13,903 bases of DNA from Oscillospiraceae bacterium. Lineage in GTDB: Bacteria > Bacillota_A > Clostridia > Oscillospirales > Oscillospiraceae. A model generated the notes under the pieces. The model saw only the letters and a program-made list of their open reading frames with translations, was not told where the DNA came from and searched no databases. Below, one piece after another: positions 1-7,421 of this stretch; within the stretch, counting starts at the first letter, position 1, and each line of letters starts with the position of its first letter. Where the stretch lies: contig JAFQDR010000233.1 in assembly GCA_017415945.1 (NCBI GenBank), positions 1-13,903 of the forward strand, in the 5' to 3' direction. A program made the translations under genes and the position numbers.

Positions 1-531
1 ATGACCACGCTGACCAGTCAGTACATGGCTTTGGTGCTTGGGTACTTTACAGACCTTGCCCGTTTGGGGGCGCAGGTCATTGCGGGTGTCGGCTTCATCG
101 GTGCGGGCACCATTATCGTAACCAAGCGTCAACGAGTCAAGGGTTTGACCACTGCAGCGGGGCTGTGGTGTTCGGCCATCATCGGTCTTGCCTTGGGCGG
201 AGGATTTTACGAGGGTGGTATTATGACCACACTGCTGATCATGATGGCGGAGCTGGTATTTTCCAAGTGGGAATACAAGCTGCTGAACAGCGCTCCCGAA
301 GTGAACCTGTATATTGAATATCAGGGCAAGGGTACACTGGAGCAGGTGTTGAAGGTGATCCATGAGTGTGAGATCAAGCTGCTGGACTTGGAGATCACCC
401 GTAAGGCGACCTCCGAGGAAAAGACCACCTGTGCGATTTTCGCCCTGCGCCTGAATAAAAAATTCAGCTCCGGCTATATTCTGGAGCAGTTTACTAAAAT
501 CCAAGGGATCCTTGTTGTAGAAGAAATGTGA
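1..531 (+). CDS. MgtC/SapB-family membrane protein, 3' part
   Basis: MgtC/SapB proteins are small inner-membrane proteins; some are tied to magnesium or acid stress, but most Firmicutes members have no proven role. The visible 176 residues hold the family core: a hydrophobic stretch with GVGFIGAGTI near residues 30-38, then GLTTAAGLW (48-56) and a glycine-rich helix (IIGLALGGG). A soluble C-terminal ACT-like tail follows from about residue 95. Family members usually have about 50-60 more N-terminal residues with the first helices, and these are missing. The ATG at base 1 is therefore probably an internal methionine, and the true start should lie upstream of the window. The gene ends ten bases before a hairpin shared with the convergent peptidase gene. 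Family assignment is firm; substrate and role are not visible. Confidence 0.85.
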   Translation: MTTLTSQYMALVLGYFTDLARLGAQVIAGVGFIGAGTIIVTKRQRVKGLTTAAGLWCSAIIGLALGGGFYEGGIMTTLLIMMAELVFSKWEYKLLNSAPEVNLYIEYQGKGTLEQVLKVIHECEIKLLDLEITRKATSEEKTTCAIFALRLNKKFSSGYILEQFTKIQGILVVEEM

Positions 532-540
532 TCCCACATA

Positions 541-581
541 CAAAACTCCCACAGGGCAGTTCAAGCTCTGTGGGAGTTTTG
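541..581. terminator. Bidirectional intrinsic terminator between convergent genes
   Basis: Arms 541-554 (CAAAACTCCCACAG) and 568-581 are perfect reverse complements. With one G-T wobble the stem extends to 17 bp around the loop AGTTCAA (558-564). The stem lies 9 bp after the MgtC-like stop (531) and directly after the peptidase stop (583-585), so it can serve both strands. The A/T end of the stem supplies a short T run on each strand; no long external T tract follows. Confidence 0.75.
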
Positions 582-582
582 C

Positions 583-1791
583 TTATTTCTTTGTGAAGTA
601 ATAGCCTGTAAAGTAGTTACAGGGGTCTACCGCGGAACCGTTGATGCGGATCTCGAAATGCAGGTGAGGGCCCGTGGAATTGCCTGTGGAGCCTACATAG
701 CCGATGACCTGTCCTTTTTTGACCTCCGCCCCAACGTCTACAGCGCGGGAGCTCATGTGTGCATACAGGGTAACGCGGCCGTTGCCGTGGTTGACCATGA
801 TGTAGTTGCCGTAGCCACCGTCATAAGTGGATACGATGACGGTACCGCCGTCTGCGGCAAGGATGGAATTGCCGATGCCTGCGGGAACGTCGATGCCTGC
901 GTGAAATTTTTCATATCCGTACAGGGATATCTTGCGCATACCGTAGCCGGAGCTGATGCCCTTGCTGGCGGGCAGGGGCCACATAAAGCTGCCGGTAGAG
1001 GTGGGGGGCATCTGCTGTTTTTTCAGCTCCTCCGCCATTTGCTTGATTTCCTTATCAATACGGGCCTCGTCGGCGGCGTACCTGTTGATGACCGCGGCGT
1101 AGCCGTCGATGTCACTCATAAGGCGGTCCAGTTCCGTTTGCAGCCCTTCCAGTTCCCCGGTCAAACGGTCAATTTCCGTCTGCAGCTCGGCTTCCTTTAC
1201 TGCCAGCTGGGCAGCTGCCGCTTCCGCTTCCGCCTTAGCGGTCAGTGCGGTTTCCTTTGCGGACACGTAATTATCATGGATGCGCTTGTCATACTCCATG
1301 ATTTCGGATACCATATCCATGCGACTGAGCAGCTCTGTCATGCTTGAGGAGGAGAACAGCAGCTGCAGGTACATATTGTTGATGCCTTGTTCTTCCATGC
1401 TGCGAATGTGTGCTTTATAGATGGCGAGCTGATCCTCTGCGTGTTCCTGAGCCACGCGGGCCTCGTATTCCTTATCCAGAATCAGCTGGCGATACATGGT
1501 TAGCTCTTCGTGAACCAGATTGATCTCTTGAATCTTCAGGGTCTGCTGTTGGTCCAACGCTTCCTTTTGCTCCATCAGACCGGACTGCTCAGACTTCAGT
1601 GCGTTCATGAGCTCCTGCTGTTCTTTGATTTTTTTGGACAGCGCATTCTTTTCCGCTTTCTTGCGGTCGATCTCGTACTGGGTGACGGCGTGGGCTTCCG
1701 TTTGCAGAATGGGCATGGTCACAGCCCCCGCAAACACCAGCACAGCCAGCAGCACGGAGATCAAAGCTCTGCGTCGATTGGTGTTTTTCAT
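583..1791 (-). CDS. Secreted coiled-coil M23 family murein hydrolase (LytM/EnvC-like)
   Basis: Predicted zinc metallopeptidase, or activator of cell-wall amidases, acting on peptidoglycan outside the membrane; 402 aa. Residues 1-35 form a signal peptide: basic MKNTNRRR, a hydrophobic core, then an AHA signal-peptidase site ending at residue 35. Residues about 38-260 are charged, heptad-rich coiled coil, as in EnvC/NlpD-type proteins. The LytM domain covers about 270-395 with all expected residues: H297-x3-D301, H345, and H376-L-H378. Because the zinc ligands are intact it may be catalytic rather than only an activator. The start at 1791 is chosen because GGGAGGAC lies just upstream; an in-frame TTG at 1860 is actually the -35 box of the gene's promoter. 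It converges on the MgtC-like gene and shares its terminator. The family is certain; the exact division or separation role is inferred. Confidence 0.93.
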   Translation of the reverse strand: MKNTNRRRALISVLLAVLVFAGAVTMPILQTEAHAVTQYEIDRKKAEKNALSKKIKEQQELMNALKSEQSGLMEQKEALDQQQTLKIQEINLVHEELTMYRQLILDKEYEARVAQEHAEDQLAIYKAHIRSMEEQGINNMYLQLLFSSSSMTELLSRMDMVSEIMEYDKRIHDNYVSAKETALTAKAEAEAAAAQLAVKEAELQTEIDRLTGELEGLQTELDRLMSDIDGYAAVINRYAADEARIDKEIKQMAEELKKQQMPPTSTGSFMWPLPASKGISSGYGMRKISLYGYEKFHAGIDVPAGIGNSILAADGGTVIVSTYDGGYGNYIMVNHGNGRVTLYAHMSSRAVDVGAEVKKGQVIGYVGSTGNSTGPHLHFEIRINGSAVDPCNYFTGYYFTKK

Positions 1792-1831
1792 GCTTGTCCT
1801 CCCGAGAGTTTTCCGTATAACTCGACAGTTT

Positions 1832-1860
1832 ATTCTACCTTGTGGGGAATCATTTGTCAA
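1832..1860 (-). promoter_or_regulatory. Sigma-A promoter of the M23 peptidase gene
   Basis: Read on the minus strand, TTGACA (1860-1855) and TAGAAT (1837-1832) are separated by exactly 17 bases, close to the vegetative consensus. Transcription would begin near 1825, about 35 bases before the ATG at 1791. No other strong promoter is seen in this gap. Confidence 0.8.
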
Positions 1861-1936
1861 ATTACATTAAGTTACAGGGAATCAGACGGAAAAGTGTCGA
1901 AAAAGTTCCGAAAGTGGGGCGGTGGAAGAATATGGC

Positions 1937-2170
1937 AATGATGTAGATTTGCTAAGCAAATCAATGATGTGCAGCTACGCTGCATGATGTGCCTTCGGCA
2001 ATGATGTCTTTTCTTCGAAAAATGAATGTAACCCCCAAATTTGTTAGAATTTGGGGGTTGAAATTAAATTATTTCCCGAAGGGACACAGTAATTCGCAGA
2101 GCGAACATCATTTGGCAAAGCCAAACATCATATTGCGGAGCAATACATCATTCTCGAAGGGAACATCATT
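1937..2170. repeat. Head-to-head micro-hairpin arrays with AATGATGT spacers
   Basis: This array occupies most of the gap between cysS and the peptidase gene. The left half has AATGATGT-type spacers at 1937-1944, 1963-1970, 1984-1990, 2000-2007 and a variant at 2021-2029, alternating with hairpins at 1946-1962, 1971-1983, 1990-2000 and 2009-2021. The right half carries the complement ACATCATT at 2105-2112, 2125-2131, 2145-2152, 2163-2170 and a variant at 2084-2091, alternating with hairpins at 2074-2084, 2093-2105, 2111-2125, 2132-2144 and 2151-2163. Stem sequences differ from unit to unit but stay self-complementary (one wobble). Read in the AATGATGT direction, every small loop is TNN closed by C-G. 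A 12-bp hairpin (2030-2041/2048-2059) sits at the centre. The function is unknown. Confidence 0.85.
2030..2059. terminator. Central 12-bp hairpin, possible cysS terminator
   Basis: AACCCCCAAATT (2030-2041) and AATTTGGGGGTT (2048-2059) form a perfect stem with loop TGTTAG. On the minus strand, downstream of cysS, it is followed by ACATTCATTTTTC, a loose T-rich tail. It may therefore act as a weak intrinsic terminator, but it lies about 130 bases past the cysS stop and inside the micro-hairpin arrays, so it may simply be part of that element. Confidence 0.4.
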
Positions 2171-2188
2171 GCAGCCGCTTGCGGTTAC

Positions 2189-3589
2189 TTAGCTGCGGGT
2201 CCACTTTACACCCTGAGGGGTATCCTGCAGGATAATTCCCATGGCCTTCAGCTCGTCGCGGATGCGGTCTGCTTCCTTGAAGTTCTTGGCCTTGCGGGCT
2301 GCCTGACGGGCTTCAATCAGTGCTTCTACTTCAGCATCCAAGTTTGCAACCTGTTCGAAGGGGATGCCCAGAACATTGCACAGTTCCATGAAGGCATCGA
2401 AGCAAGCCTTAGCCAGTGCCTTGGTGGGGTCGGAGGCGGGGGAGACCGCTGCGTTGATCTCACGAACCATTTCGAAGATTGCGGAGATAGCATCGGCGGT
2501 ATTGAAGTCGTCGTCCATGGCTTCGCAGAACTTGTCACGGTACTTACCCAGACCCGCTGCGATCGTTGCTTCGGCGACCGTCATGTCCCCGTCCTTGCCG
2601 TTTGCGGTGAAGAATTCCATGTTCTTCTTTGCGGTGTTCAGACGTTCCAGTGCGTTCTTTGCCTGCATGAGGATCTCGCCGGAGTAGTTCAGGGGAGAGC
2701 GGTAGTGGCTCATGAGCATGAACATACGGATGCAGTCGTAGCCATAGGCTTCCGCAGCTTCACGGACGGTGAAGAAGTTACCCAGAGACTTGGACATCTT
2801 CTTGTTGTCGATGTTGATGAAGCCGTTGTGCAGCCAGTAGTGAACGAATTCCACACCGTTTGCGGCTTCGGACTGTGCGATCTCGTTTTCGTGGTGGGGG
2901 AATGCCAGGTCGCAGCCACCGCAGTGGATGTCGATGGTCTTGCCCAGATAGCGGTTGGACATGGCGGAGCATTCAATATGCCAGCCGGGACGGCCCTTGC
3001 CCCAGGGGGATTCCCAGTAGGGCTCGCCGGGCTTGGCGGCCTTCCACAGTGCGAAGTCCAGAGGATTTTCCTTGATGTCGCCCACCTCGATGCGTGCGCC
3101 GCTCTGCAGGTCTTCGATGGGCTGGTGGCTCAGCTTGCCGTAGCCCTCGAATTTCAGGGTACGGTAGTAAACATCGCCGTTGACCTCGTAAGCGTAGCCC
3201 TTGTCAATGAGGGTCTGTACGATCTCGATGATCTGGGGGATGTTTTCGGTAGCCTTGGGATGGGTGGTTGCGGGACGGACACCCAGTGCCTTGGCATCGG
3301 TGAAGTACTCGTTGATGTACTTTTCCGCGACTTCGGTGGAGCTGATGCCTTCTTCGTTGGCGCGCTTGATGATCTTGTCGTCAACGTCGGTGAAGTTCTG
3401 AACGAAGTTGACCTCGTAGCCCTTGTATTCGAAGTATCTGCGGACAACGTCGAACATGATGGTGGGGCGTGCGTTGCCAACGTGGATGAAATTGTAAACG
3501 GTGGGGCCGCAGCAGTACATACGAACCTTACCGGGCTCGATGGGGATGAATTCTTCCTTCTGCTGAGACATTGCATTGTAAACTCTCAT
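2189..3589 (-). CDS. cysS: Cysteinyl-tRNA synthetase
   Basis: Class I aminoacyl-tRNA synthetase that charges tRNA-Cys with cysteine in the cytoplasm; 466 aa, the usual length. Visible landmarks are the HIGH-type motif HVGNARP (36-42), the KMSKS motif (264-268) and the zinc site C27, C207, H232 and E236, whose spacing matches the well-studied E. coli enzyme. [10 protein letters not shown] and [14 protein letters not shown] are family signatures. The start is the ATG at 3589 (MRVYN...) with AAAGGA ten bases upstream; an in-frame TTG at 3628 has no comparable support. The gene lies 83 bp after pgsA, with a partial copy of a dispersed repeat in that gap, so it may be read through from pgsA or use its own promoter. 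Downstream is the micro-hairpin array. Confidence 0.97.
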   Translation of the reverse strand: MRVYNAMSQQKEEFIPIEPGKVRMYCCGPTVYNFIHVGNARPTIMFDVVRRYFEYKGYEVNFVQNFTDVDDKIIKRANEEGISSTEVAEKYINEYFTDAKALGVRPATTHPKATENIPQIIEIVQTLIDKGYAYEVNGDVYYRTLKFEGYGKLSHQPIEDLQSGARIEVGDIKENPLDFALWKAAKPGEPYWESPWGKGRPGWHIECSAMSNRYLGKTIDIHCGGCDLAFPHHENEIAQSEAANGVEFVHYWLHNGFINIDNKKMSKSLGNFFTVREAAEAYGYDCIRMFMLMSHYRSPLNYSGEILMQAKNALERLNTAKKNMEFFTANGKDGDMTVAEATIAAGLGKYRDKFCEAMDDDFNTADAISAIFEMVREINAAVSPASDPTKALAKACFDAFMELCNVLGIPFEQVANLDAEVEALIEARQAARKAKNFKEADRIRDELKAMGIILQDTPQGVKWTRS

Positions 3590-3623
3590 AGGACCTAATT
3601 CCTTTCTTACATTTATAGCTTCT

Positions 3624-3669
3624 GTCAAAAATTATGTTTCACAGAATTTCGTCCGCAAGGACGAAAGTA
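3624..3669 (+). repeat. Partial copy of dispersed repeat (FR3)
   Basis: The stretch beginning TGTCAAAAATTATG and running through AGAATTTCGTCCGCAAGG closely matches 13781-13829 near the window's right end. It includes the perfect hairpin TTTCGTCC (3647-3654), loop GCAA, GGACGAAA (3659-3666). Only the hairpin end of the longer repeat is present. It occupies the pgsA-cysS gap. Confidence 0.65.
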
Positions 3670-3672
3670 ATT

Positions 3673-4206
3673 TTACATATCTTTGAAATTCATAACGTCG
3701 CGGTTGACGATGAAATATTCGATGCCGGAGTACAGGGTGGTCACCAGAATGACCATGCTGCAGAGCAGGTCAACGGTGCCGTTGGAGAAGAAGGGGATGA
3801 GCATGATGATGTTGCAGACCATGGTGGAGGCGGTCTTGATCTTGCCGCTCTTGGCTGCCGCGATGACACGGCCGCCCTCTACGGCAATCAGACGCAGACC
3901 CGATACCGCAAATTCTCTGGTGATGACCAGCGCCAGCACCCATGCGGGCATTCTGCCTTGGGCAACGAACATGAGCATGGCGGTGATGACCAGCATCTTG
4001 TCCGCCAGAGGGTCCATGAACTTGCCGAAGTCTGTGACCATATTATACTTTCTTGCGATGTATCCGTCAACAAAATCGCTGACAGATCCCAAAACATACA
4101 CCGCCAGAGCTGCCCATGCCATTGCCATGCCCTCAAGGTACATGAAGAGGATGAACACGGGGATGCAGATCACACGGAACAGAGTAATTTTATTTGCAAG
4201 ATTCAT
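3673..4206 (-). CDS. pgsA: CDP-diacylglycerol--glycerol-3-phosphate 3-phosphatidyltransferase
   Basis: Makes phosphatidylglycerophosphate from CDP-diacylglycerol and glycerol-3-phosphate, the committed step to phosphatidylglycerol and cardiolipin; integral membrane enzyme of 177 aa. The CDP-alcohol phosphotransferase signature is complete: D44-x2-D47-G48-x2-A51-R52-x8-G61-x3-D65-x3-D69, within a polytopic hydrophobic chain. The opening MNLANKITLFRV is typical of bacterial PgsA. The start is the ATG at 4206, ten bases after the rimO stop; its GAGG ribosome site overlaps the rimO TGA, suggesting translational coupling. An in-frame TTG at 4242 would lie inside rimO and is rejected. The closely related phosphatidylserine synthases are less likely because rimO-pgsA next to recA is a familiar Firmicutes context. 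Confidence 0.94.
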   Translation of the reverse strand: MNLANKITLFRVICIPVFILFMYLEGMAMAWAALAVYVLGSVSDFVDGYIARKYNMVTDFGKFMDPLADKMLVITAMLMFVAQGRMPAWVLALVITREFAVSGLRLIAVEGGRVIAAAKSGKIKTASTMVCNIIMLIPFFSNGTVDLLCSMVILVTTLYSGIEYFIVNRDVMNFKDM

Positions 4207-4216
4207 TTGGGGTACC

Positions 4217-5542
4217 TCAGTCTTCGGTGACGACGGAGCCAATCAGGTTTCCTTCGTCGGTGTCGCGGATAAATACGGGGAGGATGGTGCCGGGAGTAAA
4301 GGAATGCCAGTTGTCGAAGAACACCTGCCAGTCAATATCGGGGGAGTCCGCGTAGCAGCGGCCGATGCCGAAGCCGGACTTGGGGTCGATGTCCTCGAAC
4401 AGTACATCCAAGGTCTCGCCGATCATGTTATTGGAAAACTCCTCCATGACCCCTGCCTGAATTTCCATGATCAGGTCCGCACGGTGCTGCGCTACCTCAA
4501 AGTCCACATGGTCCATAAGGGCGGCACGGGTGCCTTCCTCGGGGTAGAAGGGGAATACCCCCGCACGCTCGATCTTGGCGTAGCGCAGGAAATCGCACAG
4601 CTCCTCAAATTCCTCCTCGCCCTCACCGGGGAGGCCCGCAATCAAGCTGGTGCGCAGTACCACACCGGGGATGCGGTCACGGAGCTTAAAGAACAGCTCC
4701 CGAATATCGCTGCCGGTGCCGCGGCGGTTCATGGCCTTGAGGATGCCGTCGTTGATATGCTGGATGGGGATGTCCAGATACTTGACGATCTTTTCTTCCT
4801 CCGCAATGGTGTCGATGAGTTCTTCCGTGAAGGCATCGGGGTACAGGTAGTGCAGGCGGATCCAGCGGATGCCATCGATTTTGCACAGACGCTTCAGCAG
4901 AGTGGGCAGACACTTGCTGCCGTACAGGTCTTCTCCGTAGCGGGTCACGTCCTGAGCGATGATGATGAGCTCCTTGTAGCCCTGTGCTGCCAGATCTTCC
5001 GCTTCACGGATGATGGCATCCATGCTGCGGCTGCGGTATTTGCCGCGGATGGCGGGGATGATACAGAAGCTGCACCAGTTGTTGCAGCCCTCGGCGATAC
5101 GCAGGTAGGCGAAGTTCTTGCCTGTGCTGACGGTGCGGCCCAGCTCTTCCACGGGGCCGTTCTTATCGGCGAACACCTGCACGGGGCGATTGTCGGACAG
5201 CTGCTCCAGCACGTCCGCAATGGCGCCGAAGCTGGAAATGCCCAGCATGGCATCTACTTCGGGCAGCTCCTCCAAAATCTCTGCTTGGTAACGCTGTGCC
5301 AGACAGCCTGCCACGATGAGATATTTCAGATTGCCTTCGGTCTTTAGCTGACCGATCTCGATAATGGTGTTGATGGCCTCCTGTGTGGCACTCTCAATGA
5401 ATGCACAGGTATTGATGACCACCGCGTCCGCCATCTCGGGGGCGGGGACGACCTCATGGCCTGCCTGCTGTACCAGATACAGCATTTGCTCGCTGTTGAC
5501 GGTGTTTTTGGGGCAGCCCAAAGAAATAAAGCTTACTTTCAA
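4217..5542 (-). CDS. rimO: Ribosomal protein S12 methylthiotransferase
   Basis: Radical-SAM enzyme that adds a methylthio group to an aspartate of ribosomal protein S12; 441 aa, normal length. The N-terminal UPF0004 domain holds the three auxiliary-cluster cysteines C10 (LGCPKN), C46 (NTCAF) and C80 (AGC). The radical-SAM triad is C153-x3-C157-x2-C160 in EGCNNWCSFC. A TRAM-like C-terminal part follows. The motif LGCPKN and the length separate RimO from its paralogue MiaB. The start is the ATG at 5542 with AGAGG seven bases upstream. It begins 29 bp after recX and ends 10 bp before pgsA, so the three genes are probably co-transcribed. Confidence 0.95.
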   Translation of the reverse strand: MKVSFISLGCPKNTVNSEQMLYLVQQAGHEVVPAPEMADAVVINTCAFIESATQEAINTIIEIGQLKTEGNLKYLIVAGCLAQRYQAEILEELPEVDAMLGISSFGAIADVLEQLSDNRPVQVFADKNGPVEELGRTVSTGKNFAYLRIAEGCNNWCSFCIIPAIRGKYRSRSMDAIIREAEDLAAQGYKELIIIAQDVTRYGEDLYGSKCLPTLLKRLCKIDGIRWIRLHYLYPDAFTEELIDTIAEEEKIVKYLDIPIQHINDGILKAMNRRGTGSDIRELFFKLRDRIPGVVLRTSLIAGLPGEGEEEFEELCDFLRYAKIERAGVFPFYPEEGTRAALMDHVDFEVAQHRADLIMEIQAGVMEEFSNNMIGETLDVLFEDIDPKSGFGIGRCYADSPDIDWQVFFDNWHSFTPGTILPVFIRDTDEGNLIGSVVTED

Positions 5543-5571
5543 TGCAATACCTCTTTTGTGTTGTGTGTTGG

Positions 5572-6048
5572 TTAGTCTATATAGTCCTCGCAGTCGTTCA
5601 ATACCCGCTGTTTGCTTGCGGAGATTTCAGACCACGAAAAGCCCCGACGCAGCAGTGCGTCGGTGGCTTTCTTGATTTCGTTTCTGTCGGGGTCGCTGCT
5701 TTTCAGCTTTTTGCGGAGGAGCTTGTCGATAATCTCCTCTTGGGTAGGGGGCGGGGGCAGCTCCTCCATGGCCTCCTCCCACAAATCGGTGTGGATGCCG
5801 TGGCGGTACAGCTCCTGCTTGATGCGGCAGGCACCGTAGCCCTTTGCGGCGTAGTGGCGCACCAGCATACGGCTGTATCGCTCGTCACTGATGACGCCCA
5901 GCTCGATCATGCGGTCGGCAACGGCTTCTGCGTCCTCCAAGGACTCACCCTTTTCCGTGAGCTTCAAAATTAGCTCCTTACGGGAGTAGTCACGCCGTTC
6001 CAGCAGCCGCAGAGCCCGTGTTTTTGCGGATTCGGGAAGCTGTGCCAT
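5572..6048 (-). CDS. recX: Regulatory protein RecX
   Basis: RecX binds RecA filaments and usually limits their extension, tuning recombination and the SOS response. The 158-aa product is helical and charged with the family's repeated three-helix units, for example RLLERRDYSRKELILKL near the start, VADRMIELGVISDERYSRMLV (two motifs) in the middle, and ALLRRGFSWSEI near the end. The ATG overlaps the recA stop by one base (TGATG), so translation is coupled to recA. This is the classic recA-recX arrangement and supports the assignment, since RecX sequences are only weakly conserved. A proline run (PPPP) in the linker at about residue 98 is unremarkable. Confidence 0.92.
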   Translation of the reverse strand: MAQLPESAKTRALRLLERRDYSRKELILKLTEKGESLEDAEAVADRMIELGVISDERYSRMLVRHYAAKGYGACRIKQELYRHGIHTDLWEEAMEELPPPPTQEEIIDKLLRKKLKSSDPDRNEIKKATDALLRRGFSWSEISASKQRVLNDCEDYID

Positions 6049-7148
6049 CAGCCTTCAAAATCATCCGCGCTGATGTCCACCGCACGGCCCGCAGCCTTGG
6101 CTGCCTTCTTGGCCTGAGGGGACATGAGCTTCACATAGTCCTCGCGGATCTTGGCTTCGATTTCCGCTGCTGCCTCGGGGTTGTTTTCCAGGAAGATGCG
6201 GACGTTGTCACGGCCCTGAATGCGGTTGCCCGCAACGGTGAACCATGCACCGCCCTTTTCGATGATGTCCAGCTTTACGCCCAAATCGATGATCTCGCCG
6301 ATCTTGGAAATGCCCTGCCCATACATAATATCAAATTCCGCTTCCTTAAAGGGAGGCGCAACCTTATTCTTAACGACTTTTGCACGGGTGCGGTTGCCGA
6401 TGATCTCGCTGCCGCTCTTCAGTGCTTCCACGCGGCGCATATCGATGCGGACGGAGGAGAAGTACTTCAGCGCGCGGCCGCCGGGGGTGGTTTCGGGGTT
6501 GCCGTACATGACACCGATCTTTTCGCGGAGCTGGTTGATGAAGATGACCACACAGTTGGTCTTGGATACGATGCCTGCCAGCTTGCGCAGTGCCTGAGAC
6601 ATAAGTCGTGCCACAACGCCTACGCTGGATTCGCCCATTTCCCCTTCCAGCTCGCTGCGGGGCAGCAGTGCGGCTACGGAGTCCACTACGATGCAGTCGA
6701 TGGCACCGGAGCGTACCAGCTGCTCGGTGATTTCCAGAGCCTGTTCGCCTGTGTCGGGCTGAGAGATCAGCATAGTGTCGATGTCAACACCCAGCGCTCT
6801 TGCGTATGCGGGCTCCAGTGCGTGTTCTACGTCGATAAAGGCGACCTCGCCGCCCATCTGCTGGGCACTTGCCAGAATGTGCAGGGCCAGTGTGGTCTTA
6901 CCACAGGATTCGGGCCCATAGATCTCCACGATACGGCCGCGGGGAACGCCGCCGATGCCCAGCGCCAGGTCCAGAGACAGGGAGCCTGTGGGGATCGCTT
7001 CTACATTGACGGGAATATCATCTCCCAGACGCATGATAGCGCCCTTGCCGAAGTTCTTTTCGATTTGGGCAATGGCGGTTTCCAGTGCCTTCTTCTTGTC
7101 AGCAGCCTGACCGGGCTGGGTGATGGTACCCATTTTATCTTTTGCCAT
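6048..7148 (-). CDS. recA: Recombinase RecA
   Basis: ATP-dependent DNA strand-exchange protein for homologous recombination and SOS induction; about 366 aa. The Walker A motif GPESCGKTT lies near residues 78-86; the serine normally before the glycine is cysteine here. The Walker B motif CIVVDS lies near 151-156, the L1 loop has [11 protein letters not shown], and the L2 region has [13 protein letters not shown]. The C-terminus ends in the usual acidic tail (DDFEG). The start at 7148 (MAKDKMG) has GAGGTG eight bases upstream. A longer frame reaching 7325 only translates the repeat element upstream and is rejected. recX follows with a one-base overlap. A palindrome (7200-7219) lies upstream and may be an operator, but no clear Bacillus-type CGAAC-N4-GTTCG box is visible. 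Confidence 0.98.
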   Translation of the reverse strand: MAKDKMGTITQPGQAADKKKALETAIAQIEKNFGKGAIMRLGDDIPVNVEAIPTGSLSLDLALGIGGVPRGRIVEIYGPESCGKTTLALHILASAQQMGGEVAFIDVEHALEPAYARALGVDIDTMLISQPDTGEQALEITEQLVRSGAIDCIVVDSVAALLPRSELEGEMGESSVGVVARLMSQALRKLAGIVSKTNCVVIFINQLREKIGVMYGNPETTPGGRALKYFSSVRIDMRRVEALKSGSEIIGNRTRAKVVKNKVAPPFKEAEFDIMYGQGISKIGEIIDLGVKLDIIEKGGAWFTVAGNRIQGRDNVRIFLENNPEAAAEIEAKIREDYVKLMSPQAKKAAKAAGRAVDISADDFEG

Positions 7149-7199
7149 ATGTTTACACCTCAAACTTAGTTTTGTTGTGTCTTTATGATATCGCAGAGG

Positions 7200-7219
7200 C
7201 TGTACCAAACGGGGTACAG
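7200..7219. promoter_or_regulatory. Palindrome upstream of recA, candidate operator
   Basis: CTGTACC (7200-7206) and GGTACAG (7213-7219) are perfect 7-bp inverted arms around AAACGG, 51 bp before the recA start. The outer CTGT...ACAG resembles the ends of a proteobacterial LexA site, but the spacing is 12 instead of 8, and it does not fit the Bacillus consensus. It could be a lineage-specific SOS operator or a leader hairpin. The sequence alone does not decide. Confidence 0.35.
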
Positions 7220-7267
7220 CTGCCTGCTGTTGGGATTGCAATGGGATTGTGTTTAAATTTTTGCCGC

Positions 7268-7408
7268 CGTAGGGAACATCGTAGCTTTGCACACCCACAA
7301 GGGGCGCCCGATGCTCCGACACCACAGCACCGAAGTGCGGTGCATTTTTATGTCCATCGACGGTTATCTATACTGCGGCACGGAGCGTCGAGGACGACGC
7401 TCCCTACG
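7268..7408. repeat. Inverted-repeat element with internal hairpins between prmC and recA
   Basis: CGTAGGGA (7268-7275) and TCCCTACG (7401-7408) form terminal inverted repeats. Inside are GGAGCGTCG/CGACGCTCC (7382-7390/7395-7403, loop AGGA) and GCACCG/CGGTGC (7327-7332/7338-7343). The element fills most of the 273-bp prmC-recA gap. It holds no convincing gene; the in-frame extension of recA across it shows no protein family. The shape suggests a small non-autonomous mobile or REP-like repeat. Confidence 0.6.
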
Positions 7409-7421
7409 ATGGAGTGAATTT

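Noticed and set aside
1..3. True start of the MgtC-like gene at base 1
   Set aside because: The family's N-terminal helices are missing, so this ATG is probably internal and coincident with the window edge.
1937..2170. CRISPR-like array
   Set aside because: The constant parts are only about 8 bp, the variable parts are 9-17-base palindromes, the two halves are opposed, and no cas genes are near.
2705..3598. 297-codon plus-strand open frame
   Set aside because: Antisense shadow of cysS with no recognisable motif.
3683..5347. 554-codon plus-strand open frame
   Set aside because: It lies antisense to pgsA and rimO, both with full motif sets; its translation shows no family features and has the composition expected of an antisense shadow in GC-rich codons.
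6018..7169. 383-codon plus-strand open frame
   Set aside because: Exactly antisense to recA; no ribosome site or domain, rich in D, A, V and H as is usual for shadows.
7200..7219. E. coli-type LexA box
   Set aside because: CTGT and ACAG are 12 bases apart, not 8; kept only as an uncharacterised palindrome.
7149..7325. N-terminal extension of RecA
   Set aside because: The extension translates the repeat element, has no family similarity, and the 7148 start has a strong GAGGTG site and the normal RecA opening.
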